DNA of 64,000 nucleotides, taken from Pseudomonas batumici (GTDB taxonomy: Bacteria > Pseudomonadota > Gammaproteobacteria > Pseudomonadales > Pseudomonadaceae). The translations under genes were made by a program, and so were the position numbers. Shown here in pieces: positions 25,829 through 35,270 of the stretch (positions within the stretch are counted from its first letter, which is position 1; every line of letters begins with the position of its first letter). Location: contig NZ_JXDG01000018.1 in assembly GCF_000820515.1 (NCBI RefSeq), forward strand, positions 146,830-210,829, written 5' to 3'. The notes under the pieces are model-generated. The model searched no databases. It was not told the DNA's origin and saw only the letters and a program-made list of their open reading frames with translations.

Positions 25829-27190
25829 ATGACTGACCCGCCCCCCATGCTGACCTGCACCGTACATCCGCTGCCCTACCACGCCAATCCCGCCCATTAC
25901 TTCGCGGCGATTCGCCATGCGCCTGGTGCGGTGCTGCTCGACAGTGGCCGCCCCGCCGCCGAGCGCGGGCGCTACGACCTGCTCAGCGCCTGGCCGCTGG
26001 AGCAACTGGCGGTGTTGCCGAACGAACGCGGCGAGGCGTTCCTGCAACGCCTGCGGGACAACCTGGCCCGACTGGGCGAGGCGCAACTCCCCGCGGCTTG
26101 CGAACTGCCCTTTGCCGGCGGCCTGATCGGCTACCTGAGCTACGATTTCGGCCGGCACCTGGAAAGCCTGCCCGCGCAGGCCCGGGACGACCTGCAACTG
26201 CCCGATGCGCGTTTCGGCCTGTACGCCTGGGCCCTGATCAGCGATCACCAGCAAGGCAGCAGCCAGCTGGTCTTCCATCCCAGCGTCGAGTCCGCCGAGC
26301 GCGAACGGCTGATCCGGCTGTTCAGCCAACCGGTCGGCCACGACAGTACCGAATTTCACCTGAACGGCCCGATGACCGCGGACCTCGAGGCCGCGGACTA
26401 CCGCCAGGCCTTCGAACGTATCCAGCACTATATCCAGGCCGGCGACTGCTACCAGGTCAACTTCGCCCAGCGCTTCCGGGCGGCCTGCCAGGGCGATCCG
26501 TGGATCGCCTATTGCGCCCTGCGCGCCGCCTGCCCGACGCCCTTCTCCGGTTTCCAGAGCCTGCCCGAGCATGGCGCGGTGCTCAGCCTGTCGCCGGAGC
26601 GCTTCATCAAGGTCAGCCAGCGGCAGGTCGAGACACGACCGATCAAGGGCACCCGCCCGCGCGGCCGCGATGCTCGCGAGGACGCCGCCAACGCCGCCGA
26701 ACTGCTGGCCAGCAGCAAGGACCGGGCGGAAAACCTGATGATCGTCGACCTGCTGCGCAACGACCTCGGGCGTACCTGCCGTATCGGTTCGGTACAGGTG
26801 CCGGAACTGTTCAGCCTGGAGAGCTACCCCAACGTGCATCATCTGGTGAGCAGCGTGACCGGCACCCTGGCCGACGACCGCGACGCCCTTGACCTGATCG
26901 CCGGCAGCTTCCCCGGCGGCTCGATCACCGGCGCACCGAAGATCCGCGCCATGCAGATCATCGACGAGCTGGAGCCGACCCGGCGGGCGCTGTATTGCGG
27001 TTCGCTGCTGTACCTGGATGTGCGTGGCGAGATGGACAGTTCCATCGCCATCCGCAGCCTGCTGGTCAAGGACGGACAGGTCAGCTGCTGGGGCGGCGGC
27101 GGTATCGTCGCCGACTCCGACTGGCAGGCGGAATACCAGGAATCCATCACCAAGGTGAAGGTGTTGCTCGATACCCTGCAAAACCTGTAG
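25829..27190 (+). CDS. pabB: Aminodeoxychorismate synthase component I
   Basis: PabB converts chorismate with ammonia to 4-amino-4-deoxychorismate for folate synthesis. The 453-residue protein has the chorismate-binding fold with SLSPERFIKV, TRPIKGTRPRGRD, IVDLLRNDLGR and GGSITGAPKIRAMQIIDELE. The PIKGT motif, with lysine, marks aminodeoxychorismate synthase rather than anthranilate synthase, which has PIAGT. The ATG at 25829 lacks a good ribosome site, and an ATG six codons later is possible. Its stop codon TAG lies inside the left arm of a REP element. Confidence 0.94.
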   Translation: MTDPPPMLTCTVHPLPYHANPAHYFAAIRHAPGAVLLDSGRPAAERGRYDLLSAWPLEQLAVLPNERGEAFLQRLRDNLARLGEAQLPAACELPFAGGLIGYLSYDFGRHLESLPAQARDDLQLPDARFGLYAWALISDHQQGSSQLVFHPSVESAERERLIRLFSQPVGHDSTEFHLNGPMTADLEAADYRQAFERIQHYIQAGDCYQVNFAQRFRAACQGDPWIAYCALRAACPTPFSGFQSLPEHGAVLSLSPERFIKVSQRQVETRPIKGTRPRGRDAREDAANAAELLASSKDRAENLMIVDLLRNDLGRTCRIGSVQVPELFSLESYPNVHHLVSSVTGTLADDRDALDLIAGSFPGGSITGAPKIRAMQIIDELEPTRRALYCGSLLYLDVRGEMDSSIAIRSLLVKDGQVSCWGGGGIVADSDWQAEYQESITKVKVLLDTLQNL

Positions 27191-27268
27191 GAGCCGGCTT
27201 GCCGGCGATGGCGACCGGATAGGCACCACAAGGCTCAAGGGCCTCTCGCCAGCAAGCCGGCTCCCACA
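27186..27268. repeat. REPIN overlapping the pabB stop codon
   Basis: The left arm TGTAGGAGCCGGCTTGCCGG and right arm GCAAGCCGGCTCCCACA are inverted, with a spacer of about 46 bp. The pabB stop codon TAG (27188-27190) is part of the left arm, so the element landed exactly at the end of the gene or replaced its last bases. Confidence 0.9.
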
Positions 27269-27364
27269 AGTGGACCGTGTAGGACCATGGGGCCGAGACT
27301 GAAGGATTTTGTTACTATCATCTCTATTCGAGCGCAAAGCGCCACTGACCGTAGGAACCGCCTG

Positions 27365-28099
27365 ATGAGCCAACCGTTCGACGTCGCTGAACTCGCCGCG
27401 ACATACGCCAACAAGTCCGCCCAGGACATCCTCAAGCTGGCCTTTGCCCAGTTTGGCGACGACCTGTGGATATCTTTCAGCGGCGCGGAAGACGTGGTGC
27501 TGGTGGACATGGCCTGGAAACTGAACAAGAACGTCAAGGTCTTCAGCCTCGACACCGGCCGCCTGCACCCGGAAACCTACCGTTTCATCGATCAGGTACG
27601 CGAGCACTACAAGATCGACATCGAACTGGTCTCACCGGATCACACCCAGCTCGAGCCCTTCGTCAAGGAAAAAGGCCTGTTCAGCTTCTACAAGGATGGC
27701 CATGGCGAATGCTGCGGCATCCGCAAGATCGAGCCGCTGCGGCGCAAGTTGTCCGGCGTCAGCGCCTGGGCCACCGGCCAGCGTCGCGACCAGAGCCCGG
27801 GCACCCGCAGCCAGGTGGCGGTGCTGGAAATCGACAGCGCCTTCTCCACCCCGGAACGCACCCTGTACAAGTTCAACCCGCTGGCACAGATGACCAGCGA
27901 GGAGATCTGGGGTTATATCCGCATGCTCGAACTGCCATACAACAGCCTGCACGAACGCGGCTTCATCAGCATCGGCTGCGAGCCTTGCACCCGTCCGGTG
28001 CTGCCGAACCAGCACGAGCGCGAAGGCCGCTGGTGGTGGGAAGAAGCCACGCAGAAGGAATGCGGCCTGCATGCCGGCAACCTGATCGCCAAGAGCTGA
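27365..28099 (+). CDS. cysH: Adenosine 5'-phosphosulfate reductase
   Basis: CysH reduces activated sulfate to sulfite in assimilation. The 244-residue protein has the four cluster cysteines in GECCGIRK (Cys116, Cys117) and GCEPCTRP (Cys205, Cys208), plus the catalytic cysteine in KECGLH (Cys233). The CC...CxxC pattern binds a [4Fe-4S] cluster and marks an APS reductase, unlike the enterobacterial PAPS reductase, which lacks it. The start at 27365 ([10 protein letters not shown]) is preferred to an upstream frame start at 27287, with AGGA nine bases before it. It converges on cysB, the sulfur regulator, across a shared terminator. Confidence 0.96.
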   Translation: MSQPFDVAELAATYANKSAQDILKLAFAQFGDDLWISFSGAEDVVLVDMAWKLNKNVKVFSLDTGRLHPETYRFIDQVREHYKIDIELVSPDHTQLEPFVKEKGLFSFYKDGHGECCGIRKIEPLRRKLSGVSAWATGQRRDQSPGTRSQVAVLEIDSAFSTPERTLYKFNPLAQMTSEEIWGYIRMLELPYNSLHERGFISIGCEPCTRPVLPNQHEREGRWWWEEATQKECGLHAGNLIAKS

Positions 28100-28104
28100 C
28101 GTCC

Positions 28105-28120
28105 GAGCCGGCTCCCACAG
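28105..28120. repeat. Solo REP arm downstream of cysH
   Basis: GAGCCGGCTCCCACAG is a single right-arm REP sequence without a partner. It begins five bases after the cysH stop codon. Confidence 0.7.
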
Positions 28121-28160
28121 GGACCGCGTAGCCTTCACGATCGCATTCCAACGCGCACAA

Positions 28161-28187
28161 AAAAGCCCCGAACCAGTCGGGGCTTTT
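28161..28187. terminator. Bidirectional terminator between cysH and cysB
   Basis: AAAAGCCCCGA pairs perfectly over 11 bp with TCGGGGCTTTT around a 5-base loop. T-runs occur on both strands, so it can end cysH (+) and cysB (-) transcripts. Confidence 0.92.
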
Positions 28188-28202
28188 TCATGTCCGGGCG
28201 AC

Positions 28203-29186
<984 letters not shown>

Positions 29187-29289
29187 TCAAAGCAGGTAGA
29201 CGCCACAGGTCACAGCGGCGATATATAACTATATGAATGGTTTGAAGAATAAATCTAGAACTTTTTTATCAAATCAGTGACATTCCGGC

Positions 29290-29790
29290 TCAGATATCGC
29301 CATAGCGACGGCGTTGCAGAAGCGGCACCAGGTAAACCGGAACCTTGGCCAACTGCAGGACCCGCGCGGCGGTGCGCCCCAAATGCGCCTCGCCACTGGT
29401 GCCATGGCTATGACTGCCGACAATCAGCAGATCCACGGAAAGGGCCTGGGCCTGTTCGAGAATGACCTGCGAAGGGTCGCCCTGGATGACCTTGACCGAC
29501 TGGATCATGCTCAGGTCCAGCTGCCCGTCCGCGCACTCCTCGCGAAAGCTGTCCAGCACCCGCTGCTCGATCGTCGCCATCACGGTGTTAAGACCCTGGC
29601 TGTGCAATTCGTTCAATGCCTGCTCATCCAGGTAACTCTGCAACACCGATTCGGCGAACAAGCCCATGGGCTCGACCGCATGCACCACATACAAATCGGC
29701 CTTGAAGGTTCGCGCCAATTCCAGGGCATGCTGCATGACATAAGGCGCATACAGACCGAGATCGGTGGCGTACAACATCGAACGGATCAT
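29290..29790 (-). CDS. Universal stress protein family
   Basis: The 166-residue single-domain protein has the UspA fold: MLYATDLGLYAPYVMQHALE at the N-terminus and VDLLIVGSHSHGTSGEAHLG then RTAARVLQLAKVPVYLVP at the end. The latter resembles the ATP-binding pattern GxxGx9G(S/T), so nucleotide binding is possible. Family members help survival in stasis and anaerobiosis in Pseudomonas, but the role of this one is not shown. GAGGAGG precedes the ATG closely. It is a lone gene between cysB and the ketopantoate reductase-like gene. Confidence 0.88.
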   Translation of the reverse strand: MIRSMLYATDLGLYAPYVMQHALELARTFKADLYVVHAVEPMGLFAESVLQSYLDEQALNELHSQGLNTVMATIEQRVLDSFREECADGQLDLSMIQSVKVIQGDPSQVILEQAQALSVDLLIVGSHSHGTSGEAHLGRTAARVLQLAKVPVYLVPLLQRRRYGDI

Positions 29791-29916
29791 GGGGCCTCCT
29801 CACTTGCCAGAATGGCGGAGTTCCGTTGAGCTTAGCAGCGCCCCGGGGACCGCGGAGTCCGACTGGTCGGGCCGGCCCCGGCGCCTGCGGGAGCGCTTTG
29901 AACCCGGCCCCGGGTC

Positions 29917-30876
29917 TCAGCGATTGTTCGCGTCGATGAACGCCAGCGCCTGGTACAGGGCCTGTATCTTCGGCAGCTCGCAACCGGCTGCGCGCGCGGC
30001 GGCCAACGGCCGCACATAGACAGCGTCCAGCTCCAGCGCGCGCTTGTGCAGGAAGTCGTGGTACATGCTCGGCCAATAGTCCGGCATCTTTTCCGTCACC
30101 TTGAACAGGTGCTCGGCATAGCCGGCCGGCAGCTCGTGACCACAGGCCTGGGCGCCCCGCACCACTTCGGCCATCAGCGCCTGGACCAGCTCGCGACTGT
30201 TGTCATCGCTCATCAGCGGCGTGGTGCTGGCCCGCAGCAGCACCGACAGACCATTGTAAGGCACGTTCCACACCAGCTTCTGCCAGCGAGCCTGCTGCAG
30301 GTTGGCCATGGCCTGGGACTCGATGCCCGCCCGCTGGAACAGGCCGGCGCCCTCCTCGACCAGGGCCTGGCGGGCCGCGGCGTCATGCTGCAGCGGGCCA
30401 CTGTGATAGCCGATGTTCACCGCGCCGAGGGCCTGGTGTACGATGGCGCCGGGACCCGCGCGGTGCACGCAGATAAAGCACAACCCACCCAACAGGTGCA
30501 GGGAATCGGGCAGCAGTGTGCGCAGCTCGTCCTCCACCTCCAGGCCATTCTGCAGCACCAGCACCTTCGCCCCCGGCGCCGCGGCCTGGGCGATCAGCGG
30601 CGCGAGACTGGCGTTGCTGGTGGTCTTGGCCCCCACCAGCAGCCAGTCGCAGGGCGGCATGTCGGCGGCCTGGGAATAGGCCTGCACCGCACTCAAATGC
30701 AGGGGACCGTGCACCGCACTGTCGATATGCAAGCCGCCCTCGGCCACCGCCGCAAACTCGCTGCGCAAAAGGAAGTGCACGTCGAAGCCGGCCCGTGCCA
30801 GCATGACGCCGTAATACCCGCCGATCGCACCGGTACCGATAATGCCGATACGCGGCCGGCTGACTGAACCTGTCAT
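29917..30876 (-). CDS. Putative 2-dehydropantoate 2-reductase (PanE/ApbA family)
   Basis: The 319-residue protein has an N-terminal Rossmann motif RIGIIGTGAIGGYYGVML for NADPH, GAKTTSN after strand 4, and the C-terminal helical domain with WQKLVWNVPYNGLSVLL, where the catalytic lysine is expected, and SMYHDFLHKRALELD. This fits ketopantoate reductases, which serve coenzyme A synthesis. Pseudomonads encode several paralogues and the substrate of this one is not proven. The start overlaps the stop of the thioredoxin-like gene (ATGA), and AGGAG precedes it. Confidence 0.85.
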   Translation of the reverse strand: MTGSVSRPRIGIIGTGAIGGYYGVMLARAGFDVHFLLRSEFAAVAEGGLHIDSAVHGPLHLSAVQAYSQAADMPPCDWLLVGAKTTSNASLAPLIAQAAAPGAKVLVLQNGLEVEDELRTLLPDSLHLLGGLCFICVHRAGPGAIVHQALGAVNIGYHSGPLQHDAAARQALVEEGAGLFQRAGIESQAMANLQQARWQKLVWNVPYNGLSVLLRASTTPLMSDDNSRELVQALMAEVVRGAQACGHELPAGYAEHLFKVTEKMPDYWPSMYHDFLHKRALELDAVYVRPLAAARAAGCELPKIQALYQALAFIDANNR

Positions 30877-31259
30877 GGCAACTCCTCTGGTCCTAGACTC
30901 AAGGCTTGCCGAACACCTTCGGCAAGCTCGCTCGGGGTCAAGCGTGACTGCACGGCGCCATGAAACCCTCCGTCCCTGACGACGAACAGCGCGGGCAGAT
31001 GAAACACACCGTAACGCTGCACCGCCCCACCGTTGTCGCCGGCGTCAACCCAGCACAGGCGCTCGACCGGCAGGGCCAGGGTCGGCAAGACCTCCCGGGC
31101 GAAGCGGCAGGCCGCACAGCCGACACTGGTGAATATCAGCAATGAAACACCGGGCAAGTCCAATAGATTCCGGTCGATATCAAAATCCGTCAACTCCAGG
31201 CTCTTCACTATACTGTCGGAAAGTTTTTCCACTGACCGACGCAGGGAGTCGTTGTTCAT
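30873..31259 (-). CDS. Thioredoxin-like protein with CAAC motif
   Basis: The 128-residue protein has a thioredoxin fold from about residue 36: LLIFTSVGCAACRFAREVLP with Cys48-Ala-Ala-Cys51, followed by the cis-proline region GVFHLPALFVV. The N-terminal 35 residues are extra. No signal peptide is seen, so it is probably cytoplasmic. The CAAC active site is unusual compared with CGPC, and its redox potential is unknown. Its start codon overlaps that of the divergent PilZ-like gene inside the sequence CATG, and its stop is coupled to the ketopantoate reductase-like gene. Confidence 0.78.
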   Translation of the reverse strand: MNNDSLRRSVEKLSDSIVKSLELTDFDIDRNLLDLPGVSLLIFTSVGCAACRFAREVLPTLALPVERLCWVDAGDNGGAVQRYGVFHLPALFVVRDGGFHGAVQSRLTPSELAEGVRQALSLGPEELP

Positions 31260-31704
31260 GGTGCGCTTTCTTCCTCATCCCGATGACGTTCCCGTCACGT
31301 TGACCCTGCTTGAACATTCCTGCATTTCCCTTCACCAACTCGACCGCATCAGCCTGGGCGGTGTCTCCTGCCACTCACCCCGCGGCTGGCGCAAAGGCTC
31401 GGCCTTGCAAATGAGCATTCCGAGCCTCGGCGAGGCGGCCCGTTATCCCGGCTACGTGGCCTGGTGCCTGAAACGCAAGCACGGGTACCGGGTGGGCATT
31501 GCCTTTGTCGACGAGCAGACCCTGTTCGGCGCCCGCATGGGTGAACAGGTCTGCCAGATCGAACGCTACCAGCGAACGCGCGAGCGACAAAGCGAAGATC
31601 GGCAAAACATCGAGGTCATTGCCCAGGAATGGGTCCGGCAACACGCCGCCGACTTCTCCCAGGCCAGCCTGGAACGTCCCTATGTGCGGGCTTTGCTCGA
31701 TTAA
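31258..31704 (+). CDS. PilZ-like domain protein, degenerate in the c-di-GMP motifs
   Basis: The 148-residue protein resembles PilZ domains around RISLGGVSC...YPGYVAWCLKRKHGYRVGIAF. In functional c-di-GMP receptors an RxxxR motif precedes a (D/N)xSxxG motif. Here the second reads R30-I-S-L-G-G35, so the first position is arginine, and no RxxxR is seen before it. It may therefore be a non-binding PilZ member. The C-terminal 60 residues are charged and helical (ERYQRTRERQSEDRQNIE). ATG 31258 has GGGAG nine bases upstream and overlaps the divergent thioredoxin-like start by two bases. DAHP synthase follows 129 bp later. Confidence 0.68.
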   Translation: MVRFLPHPDDVPVTLTLLEHSCISLHQLDRISLGGVSCHSPRGWRKGSALQMSIPSLGEAARYPGYVAWCLKRKHGYRVGIAFVDEQTLFGARMGEQVCQIERYQRTRERQSEDRQNIEVIAQEWVRQHAADFSQASLERPYVRALLD

Positions 31705-31833
31705 ACCGGCCAGACCATTGCCCGCGCCCCGCTTAACGCGCTAAGGTTCCGCTCCCCGACGCGCTTAAATCTGCTGCGCTCCGCCGCGCGGGGATCGCTG
31801 GCGGCCGGCACCCGTGACCTGACGAGTAACACG

Positions 31834-32910
31834 ATGGCTGATTTACCGATCAACGACCTTAACGTCGCCTCCAACGAGACGCTGATCACTCCCGATCAGC
31901 TCAAGCGTGATATTCCCCTGAGCGAGACTGCCCTGCGCACCGTGACCAAGGGGCGCGAGGTGATCCGCAATATTCTCGATGGCACGGACCATCGCCTGTT
32001 CGTCGTCATCGGGCCTTGCTCGATCCACGACATCAAGGCCGCCCACGAATACGCCGAGCGCCTGAAGGTCCTCGCCGCCGAAGTGTCCGACAGCCTGTAC
32101 CTGGTGATGCGCGTGTATTTCGAGAAGCCGCGTACCACCGTGGGCTGGAAGGGCCTGATCAACGACCCTTACCTGGATGACTCCTTCAAGATCCAGGACG
32201 GCCTGCACATCGGTCGCCAGTTGCTGCTGGACCTGGCGGAAATGGGCCTGCCCACCGCCACCGAAGCCCTCGACCCGATCTCGCCGCAGTACCTGCAGGA
32301 CCTGATCAGCTGGTCGGCCATCGGCGCGCGCACCACCGAATCCCAGACCCACCGCGAAATGGCCTCGGGCCTGTCCTCGGCCGTGGGCTTCAAGAACGGC
32401 ACCGACGGCGGCCTGACCGTGGCGATCAACGCCCTGCAGTCGGTGTCCAGCCCGCATCGCTTCCTGGGCATCAACCAGGAAGGCGGCGTGTCCATCGTCA
32501 CCACCAAGGGCAATGCCTACGGCCACGTGGTCCTGCGTGGCGGCAACGGCAAGCCGAACTACGACTCCGTCAGTGTCGCCGTCTGCGAACAGGCGCTGGC
32601 CAAGGCCAAGATCAAGGCCAACATCATGGTCGATTGCAGCCACGCCAACTCCAACAAGGATCCGGCCCTGCAACCGCTGGTGATGGAGAACGTCGCCAAC
32701 CAGATCCTCGAAGGCAACCAGTCGATCATCGGCCTGATGGTCGAGAGCCACCTGAACTGGGGCTGCCAGGCGATTCCGAAAGACCTCGCCGACCTGCAAT
32801 ACGGCGTGTCGATCACCGACGCCTGCATCGACTGGAGCACCACCGAAAAAACCCTGCGCAGCATGCATGCCAAGCTCAAGGACGTGCTGCCCAAGCGCCA
32901 GCGCGACTGA
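31834..32910 (+). CDS. 3-deoxy-7-phosphoheptulonate (DAHP) synthase, class I
   Basis: This enzyme joins phosphoenolpyruvate and erythrose 4-phosphate in the first step of the shikimate pathway. The 358-residue protein has the class I AroF/G/H pattern: FVVIGPCSIHD, VMRVYFEKPRTTVGWKGLIN (with the PEP-binding KPRT), SWSAIGARTTESQ and IMVDCSHANS...HLNWG. The feedback amino acid cannot be decided by eye, so no gene symbol is given. The gene ends with a strong bidirectional terminator. No attenuator-type leader is obvious in the 129-bp upstream gap. Confidence 0.95.
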   Translation: MADLPINDLNVASNETLITPDQLKRDIPLSETALRTVTKGREVIRNILDGTDHRLFVVIGPCSIHDIKAAHEYAERLKVLAAEVSDSLYLVMRVYFEKPRTTVGWKGLINDPYLDDSFKIQDGLHIGRQLLLDLAEMGLPTATEALDPISPQYLQDLISWSAIGARTTESQTHREMASGLSSAVGFKNGTDGGLTVAINALQSVSSPHRFLGINQEGGVSIVTTKGNAYGHVVLRGGNGKPNYDSVSVAVCEQALAKAKIKANIMVDCSHANSNKDPALQPLVMENVANQILEGNQSIIGLMVESHLNWGCQAIPKDLADLQYGVSITDACIDWSTTEKTLRSMHAKLKDVLPKRQRD

Positions 32911-32925
32911 TCAGGGCACGCACAC

Positions 32926-32956
32926 AAAAACGCCGGGCAATGCCCGGCGTTTTTGT
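32926..32956. terminator. Bidirectional terminator between DAHP synthase and GNAT genes
   Basis: AAAAACGCCGGGC pairs perfectly over 13 bp with GCCCGGCGTTTTT around a 3-base loop, giving T-runs on both strands. It sits between convergent genes. Confidence 0.93.
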
Positions 32957-32968
32957 GTGTGGAATGCT

Positions 32969-33250
32969 TCAGATCTTCGCGGCGTGCCGCTGATGACGTT
33001 CCATGTAACGTTCGACATAAGAGCAGGAAGGAATCACCGTGTAACCCATCTGATCGGCATAGGCCAACGCCTGCTCGGTCAACGCCGCCGCAATGCCCCG
33101 ACCGCGCAAGGCGTTGGGCACGAAGGTGCGATAGATATCCAGGGTCTGCTTACCCAGGTCCATATAGGTCAGGTAGGCACGATGACCGTCCACATTGGTC
33201 TCGAATTGATGACCTGCCTGGTCATGGTGGATGGACAACGCCTCGCTCAT
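32969..33250 (-). CDS. Small GNAT-family acetyltransferase-like protein
   Basis: The 93-residue protein is a minimal GNAT domain of the YjdJ/NATD1 type. It has TYMDLG and TLDIYRTFVPNALRGRGIAA then ALTEQALAYADQMG, where RGRGIA is the acetyl-CoA pyrophosphate loop, and ends PSCSYVERYMERH, a very typical ending for the group. The substrate is unknown. ATG 33250 has GAGGAG five bases upstream; a GTG immediately before is in frame but less likely. It converges on DAHP synthase. Confidence 0.88.
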   Translation of the reverse strand: MSEALSIHHDQAGHQFETNVDGHRAYLTYMDLGKQTLDIYRTFVPNALRGRGIAAALTEQALAYADQMGYTVIPSCSYVERYMERHQRHAAKI

Positions 33251-33922
33251 CACTACTCCTCGCGGGTCTTGGATTCTGACCCTACCTTACATGTTTTTCC
33301 GGCGAAGGAACCACCTGGCTACGTACGAAAAATCGCCGCAACAGCCAAATCGTCACAAAATCCTACACCACCCCGTGCCTGGTTGGACAACGAGAAGAGC
33401 CGTCAGCTCCCGAACAAGTAGGCACCTGACAGATAGTAGGCGCCCTGCCTCCCTTGCTCAAGGCACACTCGTCATGTGCTCCGCCAGGTGCATGGCAGCC
33501 TGGCCGGACGGGCCCTTTCGCTCGAAAACCTGAACAGCGACCGAAGATTGCCGGAATGTTATGTTGTAAGACGAACAGCGCTTCTTAAAGTCACTTTTCA
33601 ATTGGCAAAGATGCCTCCCCGCCCTGGCGACGGTAGAAGCAAAGAGTCATTCGCCACCACTAGTGCGACGCGGGTATCGATCGCGGACAGCACACTAGTG
33701 CAAATCGGACTTGCCCAAAGCGCCCGGATCACGCCCCTGTTGCTGCACATTTTTTATACAGGTTCATGAAAACTTAGCCGAAAAGATTCTCTTCCAAAAA
33801 ATTTTTTTACTTCTTGCGTTACGTCGGTTTACTTACTACAAGTAATGGGTAGTATGTACGCCGACTATATCCCCACTCTGGGGAGATGGTTATTTAATAG
33901 AAAGTCCTTGAAGGGGAACACG
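33251..33922. other. 672-bp intergenic region upstream of oprI
   Basis: I see no protein gene here; the short open frames lack ribosome sites and family content. From about 33770 to 33900 the sequence is strongly AT-rich and should hold the oprI promoter. TTGCGT near 33814 and TAGTAT near 33849 are loose promoter-like hexamers that I cannot pair with confidence. CCCCACTCTGGGG (33871-33883) forms a short hairpin that would lie in the oprI leader. The rest, about 33300-33760, is unexplained and could encode a small RNA. Confidence 0.45.
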
Positions 33923-34174
33923 ATGAACAACGTTCTGAAATTCTCTGCTCTGGCCCTGGCCGCCGTTCTGGCTACCGGTTGCAGCAGCGCATCCAAAGAA
34001 ACCGAAGCTCGTCTGACTGCTACTGAAGACGCTGCTGCTCGTGCCCAGGCTCGTGCTGACGAAGCCTACCGCCATGCTGATGAAGCTCTGGCTGCTGCTC
34101 AAAAAGCACAGCAGACTGCTGATGAAGCTAACGAGCGCGCTCTGCGCATGCTCGAAAAGGCAAGCAAGAAGTAA
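33923..34174 (+). CDS. oprI: Major outer membrane lipoprotein OprI
   Basis: OprI is the Pseudomonas counterpart of Braun's lipoprotein and one of the most abundant proteins of the cell. The 83-residue precursor has a lipoprotein signal peptide with lipobox ending ATGC (Cys20). Then comes a continuous alpha-helical coiled coil rich in alanine and charged residues (about 25-80), and a C-terminal KK, whose lysine can bind peptidoglycan. The ATG at 33923 has AAGGGG upstream. Codons such as GCT and CGT are used more than in neighbours, as expected for very high expression. A terminator follows at once. Confidence 0.98.
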   Translation: MNNVLKFSALALAAVLATGCSSASKETEARLTATEDAAARAQARADEAYRHADEALAAAQKAQQTADEANERALRMLEKASKK

Positions 34175-34195
34175 TAATCCTTCGGGGTTGTTATC

Positions 34196-34225
34196 AAGCC
34201 GATCCCTTGTTGGATCGGCTTTTTT
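34196..34225 (+). terminator. oprI: Terminator of oprI
   Basis: AAGCCGATCC pairs perfectly with GGATCGGCTT around a 6-base loop and is followed by TTTT. A second hairpin, GTGCCTGCC/GGCAGGCAC at 34226-34252, adjoins it without its own T-run. Confidence 0.93.
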
Positions 34226-34251
34226 GTGCCTGCCGGAAAACCAGGCAGGCA

Positions 34252-34287
34252 CAAAAAACCCACCTGAGCCGCAAGGCCCAGGTGGGT
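34252..34287 (-). terminator. Terminator of the L,D-transpeptidase gene
   Basis: On the minus strand ACCCACCTG/CAGGTGGGT forms a 9-bp stem with a structured loop and is followed by six Ts. It begins 15 bp past the transpeptidase stop codon. Confidence 0.88.
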
Positions 34288-34301
34288 CGTTGTACAGCGC
34301 C

Positions 34302-35270
34302 TTACTGCTCTGGATAGAGCGGTGCGTTGGACACCAGCGACGGTGTCCCCGGCACGGCGATTTCCGTCGGCAGGCCATCTTCGGCCGCAACTACGTCACG
34401 CACCTGATCCCAGTTGACCCGCAAGTTGTTCGCCAGGTCTTCACGCTTGAGCAAGGCATTGATCACCGCGGTGTGCTTGTCGACCACCGATGGATTGCCC
34501 TTGTCGTCCAGCGGCGTATGGGCTTCCAGGAACACCTTGCCGCCGCTCACGCCGAACTTGTAGGCCTCGTTGATGATGCGCACCGAAGTACCCACCGGCA
34601 CCATGCTGGCCATCTCCAGCACGTTGTTGTTGAACATGCGGAAGCAACCGTGGCTGGTACGAGTACCGATACCGAACTTCATGTTCGAACCATGGATCAG
34701 ATAGCCCGGTGTGCCCAGGGTGAACTTGAACGGACCCAGCGGGTTGTCGGGACCGGCCGGCACCACGTTGGGCAAGGGATCACCCTCGGACGCGTGCTCA
34801 GCCTTGATCGAGGCCGGCGGCGTCCAGGTCGGATTCGGCGTCTTGGCGGTAATGGTGGTGTGGGCGACCGGCGAGCCCCAGCCTTCGCGACCGATCCCCA
34901 GCGGGAAGGTGTAGACCACGTTCCGGCCTTTGGGGAAGTAGTACAGGCGATACTCGGCCAGGTTGATCACGATGCCTTCGCGCGGACCCGGCGGCAGGAT
35001 GAAGCGGGTCGGCAGGACGATATCGGTCCCCGCGCCCGGCAACCAGGCATCGACGCCCGGGTTGGCCGCGACCATTTCCGAATAGCCCAGGTCGTAGGTG
35101 GTGCCCAGGTCCGCGAAGGTGTCTTCGTACTTGGCCTTGATCACCTGGACCTGGCCGACGATATCCTCGCCAGGAGGCGGCAACGGTAGTTCCAGCGCCG
35201 AAACGGGGCCTGCCACACAGAGGGCGGCAACAGACAGGCAACGGGTAACGGCAGGAAAGCGCGACAACAT
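34302..35270 (-). CDS. L,D-transpeptidase (ErfK/YbiS/YcfS/YnhG family) with LysM-like region
   Basis: The 322-residue exported protein has a signal peptide (about 1-26), a LysM-like region (about 38-85: TFADLGTTYDLGYSEMVAAN) and a YkuD catalytic domain (about 88-225). The catalytic site is YLIHGSN...GTRTSHGCFRM, with Cys209 and His207 by codon count. Such enzymes make 3-3 peptidoglycan crosslinks or attach Braun-type lipoprotein to peptidoglycan. Its position beside oprI makes OprI attachment an attractive inference. Several in-frame ATGs exist; 35270 is chosen because GAAGGA lies eight bases before it. Confidence 0.92.
   Translation of the reverse strand: MLSRFPAVTRCLSVAALCVAGPVSALELPLPPPGEDIVGQVQVIKAKYEDTFADLGTTYDLGYSEMVAANPGVDAWLPGAGTDIVLPTRFILPPGPREGIVINLAEYRLYYFPKGRNVVYTFPLGIGREGWGSPVAHTTITAKTPNPTWTPPASIKAEHASEGDPLPNVVPAGPDNPLGPFKFTLGTPGYLIHGSNMKFGIGTRTSHGCFRMFNNNVLEMASMVPVGTSVRIINEAYKFGVSGGKVFLEAHTPLDDKGNPSVVDKHTAVINALLKREDLANNLRVNWDQVRDVVAAEDGLPTEIAVPGTPSLVSNAPLYPEQ

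Noticed and set aside
24689..27607. 972-codon open frame on the minus strand
   Set aside because: Covers the ATP-grasp gene, pabB and the start of cysH in antisense; each has a clear sense-strand identity.
27365..28099. PAPS reductase of the enterobacterial type
   Set aside because: The CC and CxxC cluster cysteines are present, which marks an APS reductase.
33476..33769. 97-codon frame in the oprI upstream region
   Set aside because: No Shine-Dalgarno sequence and no coding character; base composition differs from the surrounding genes.
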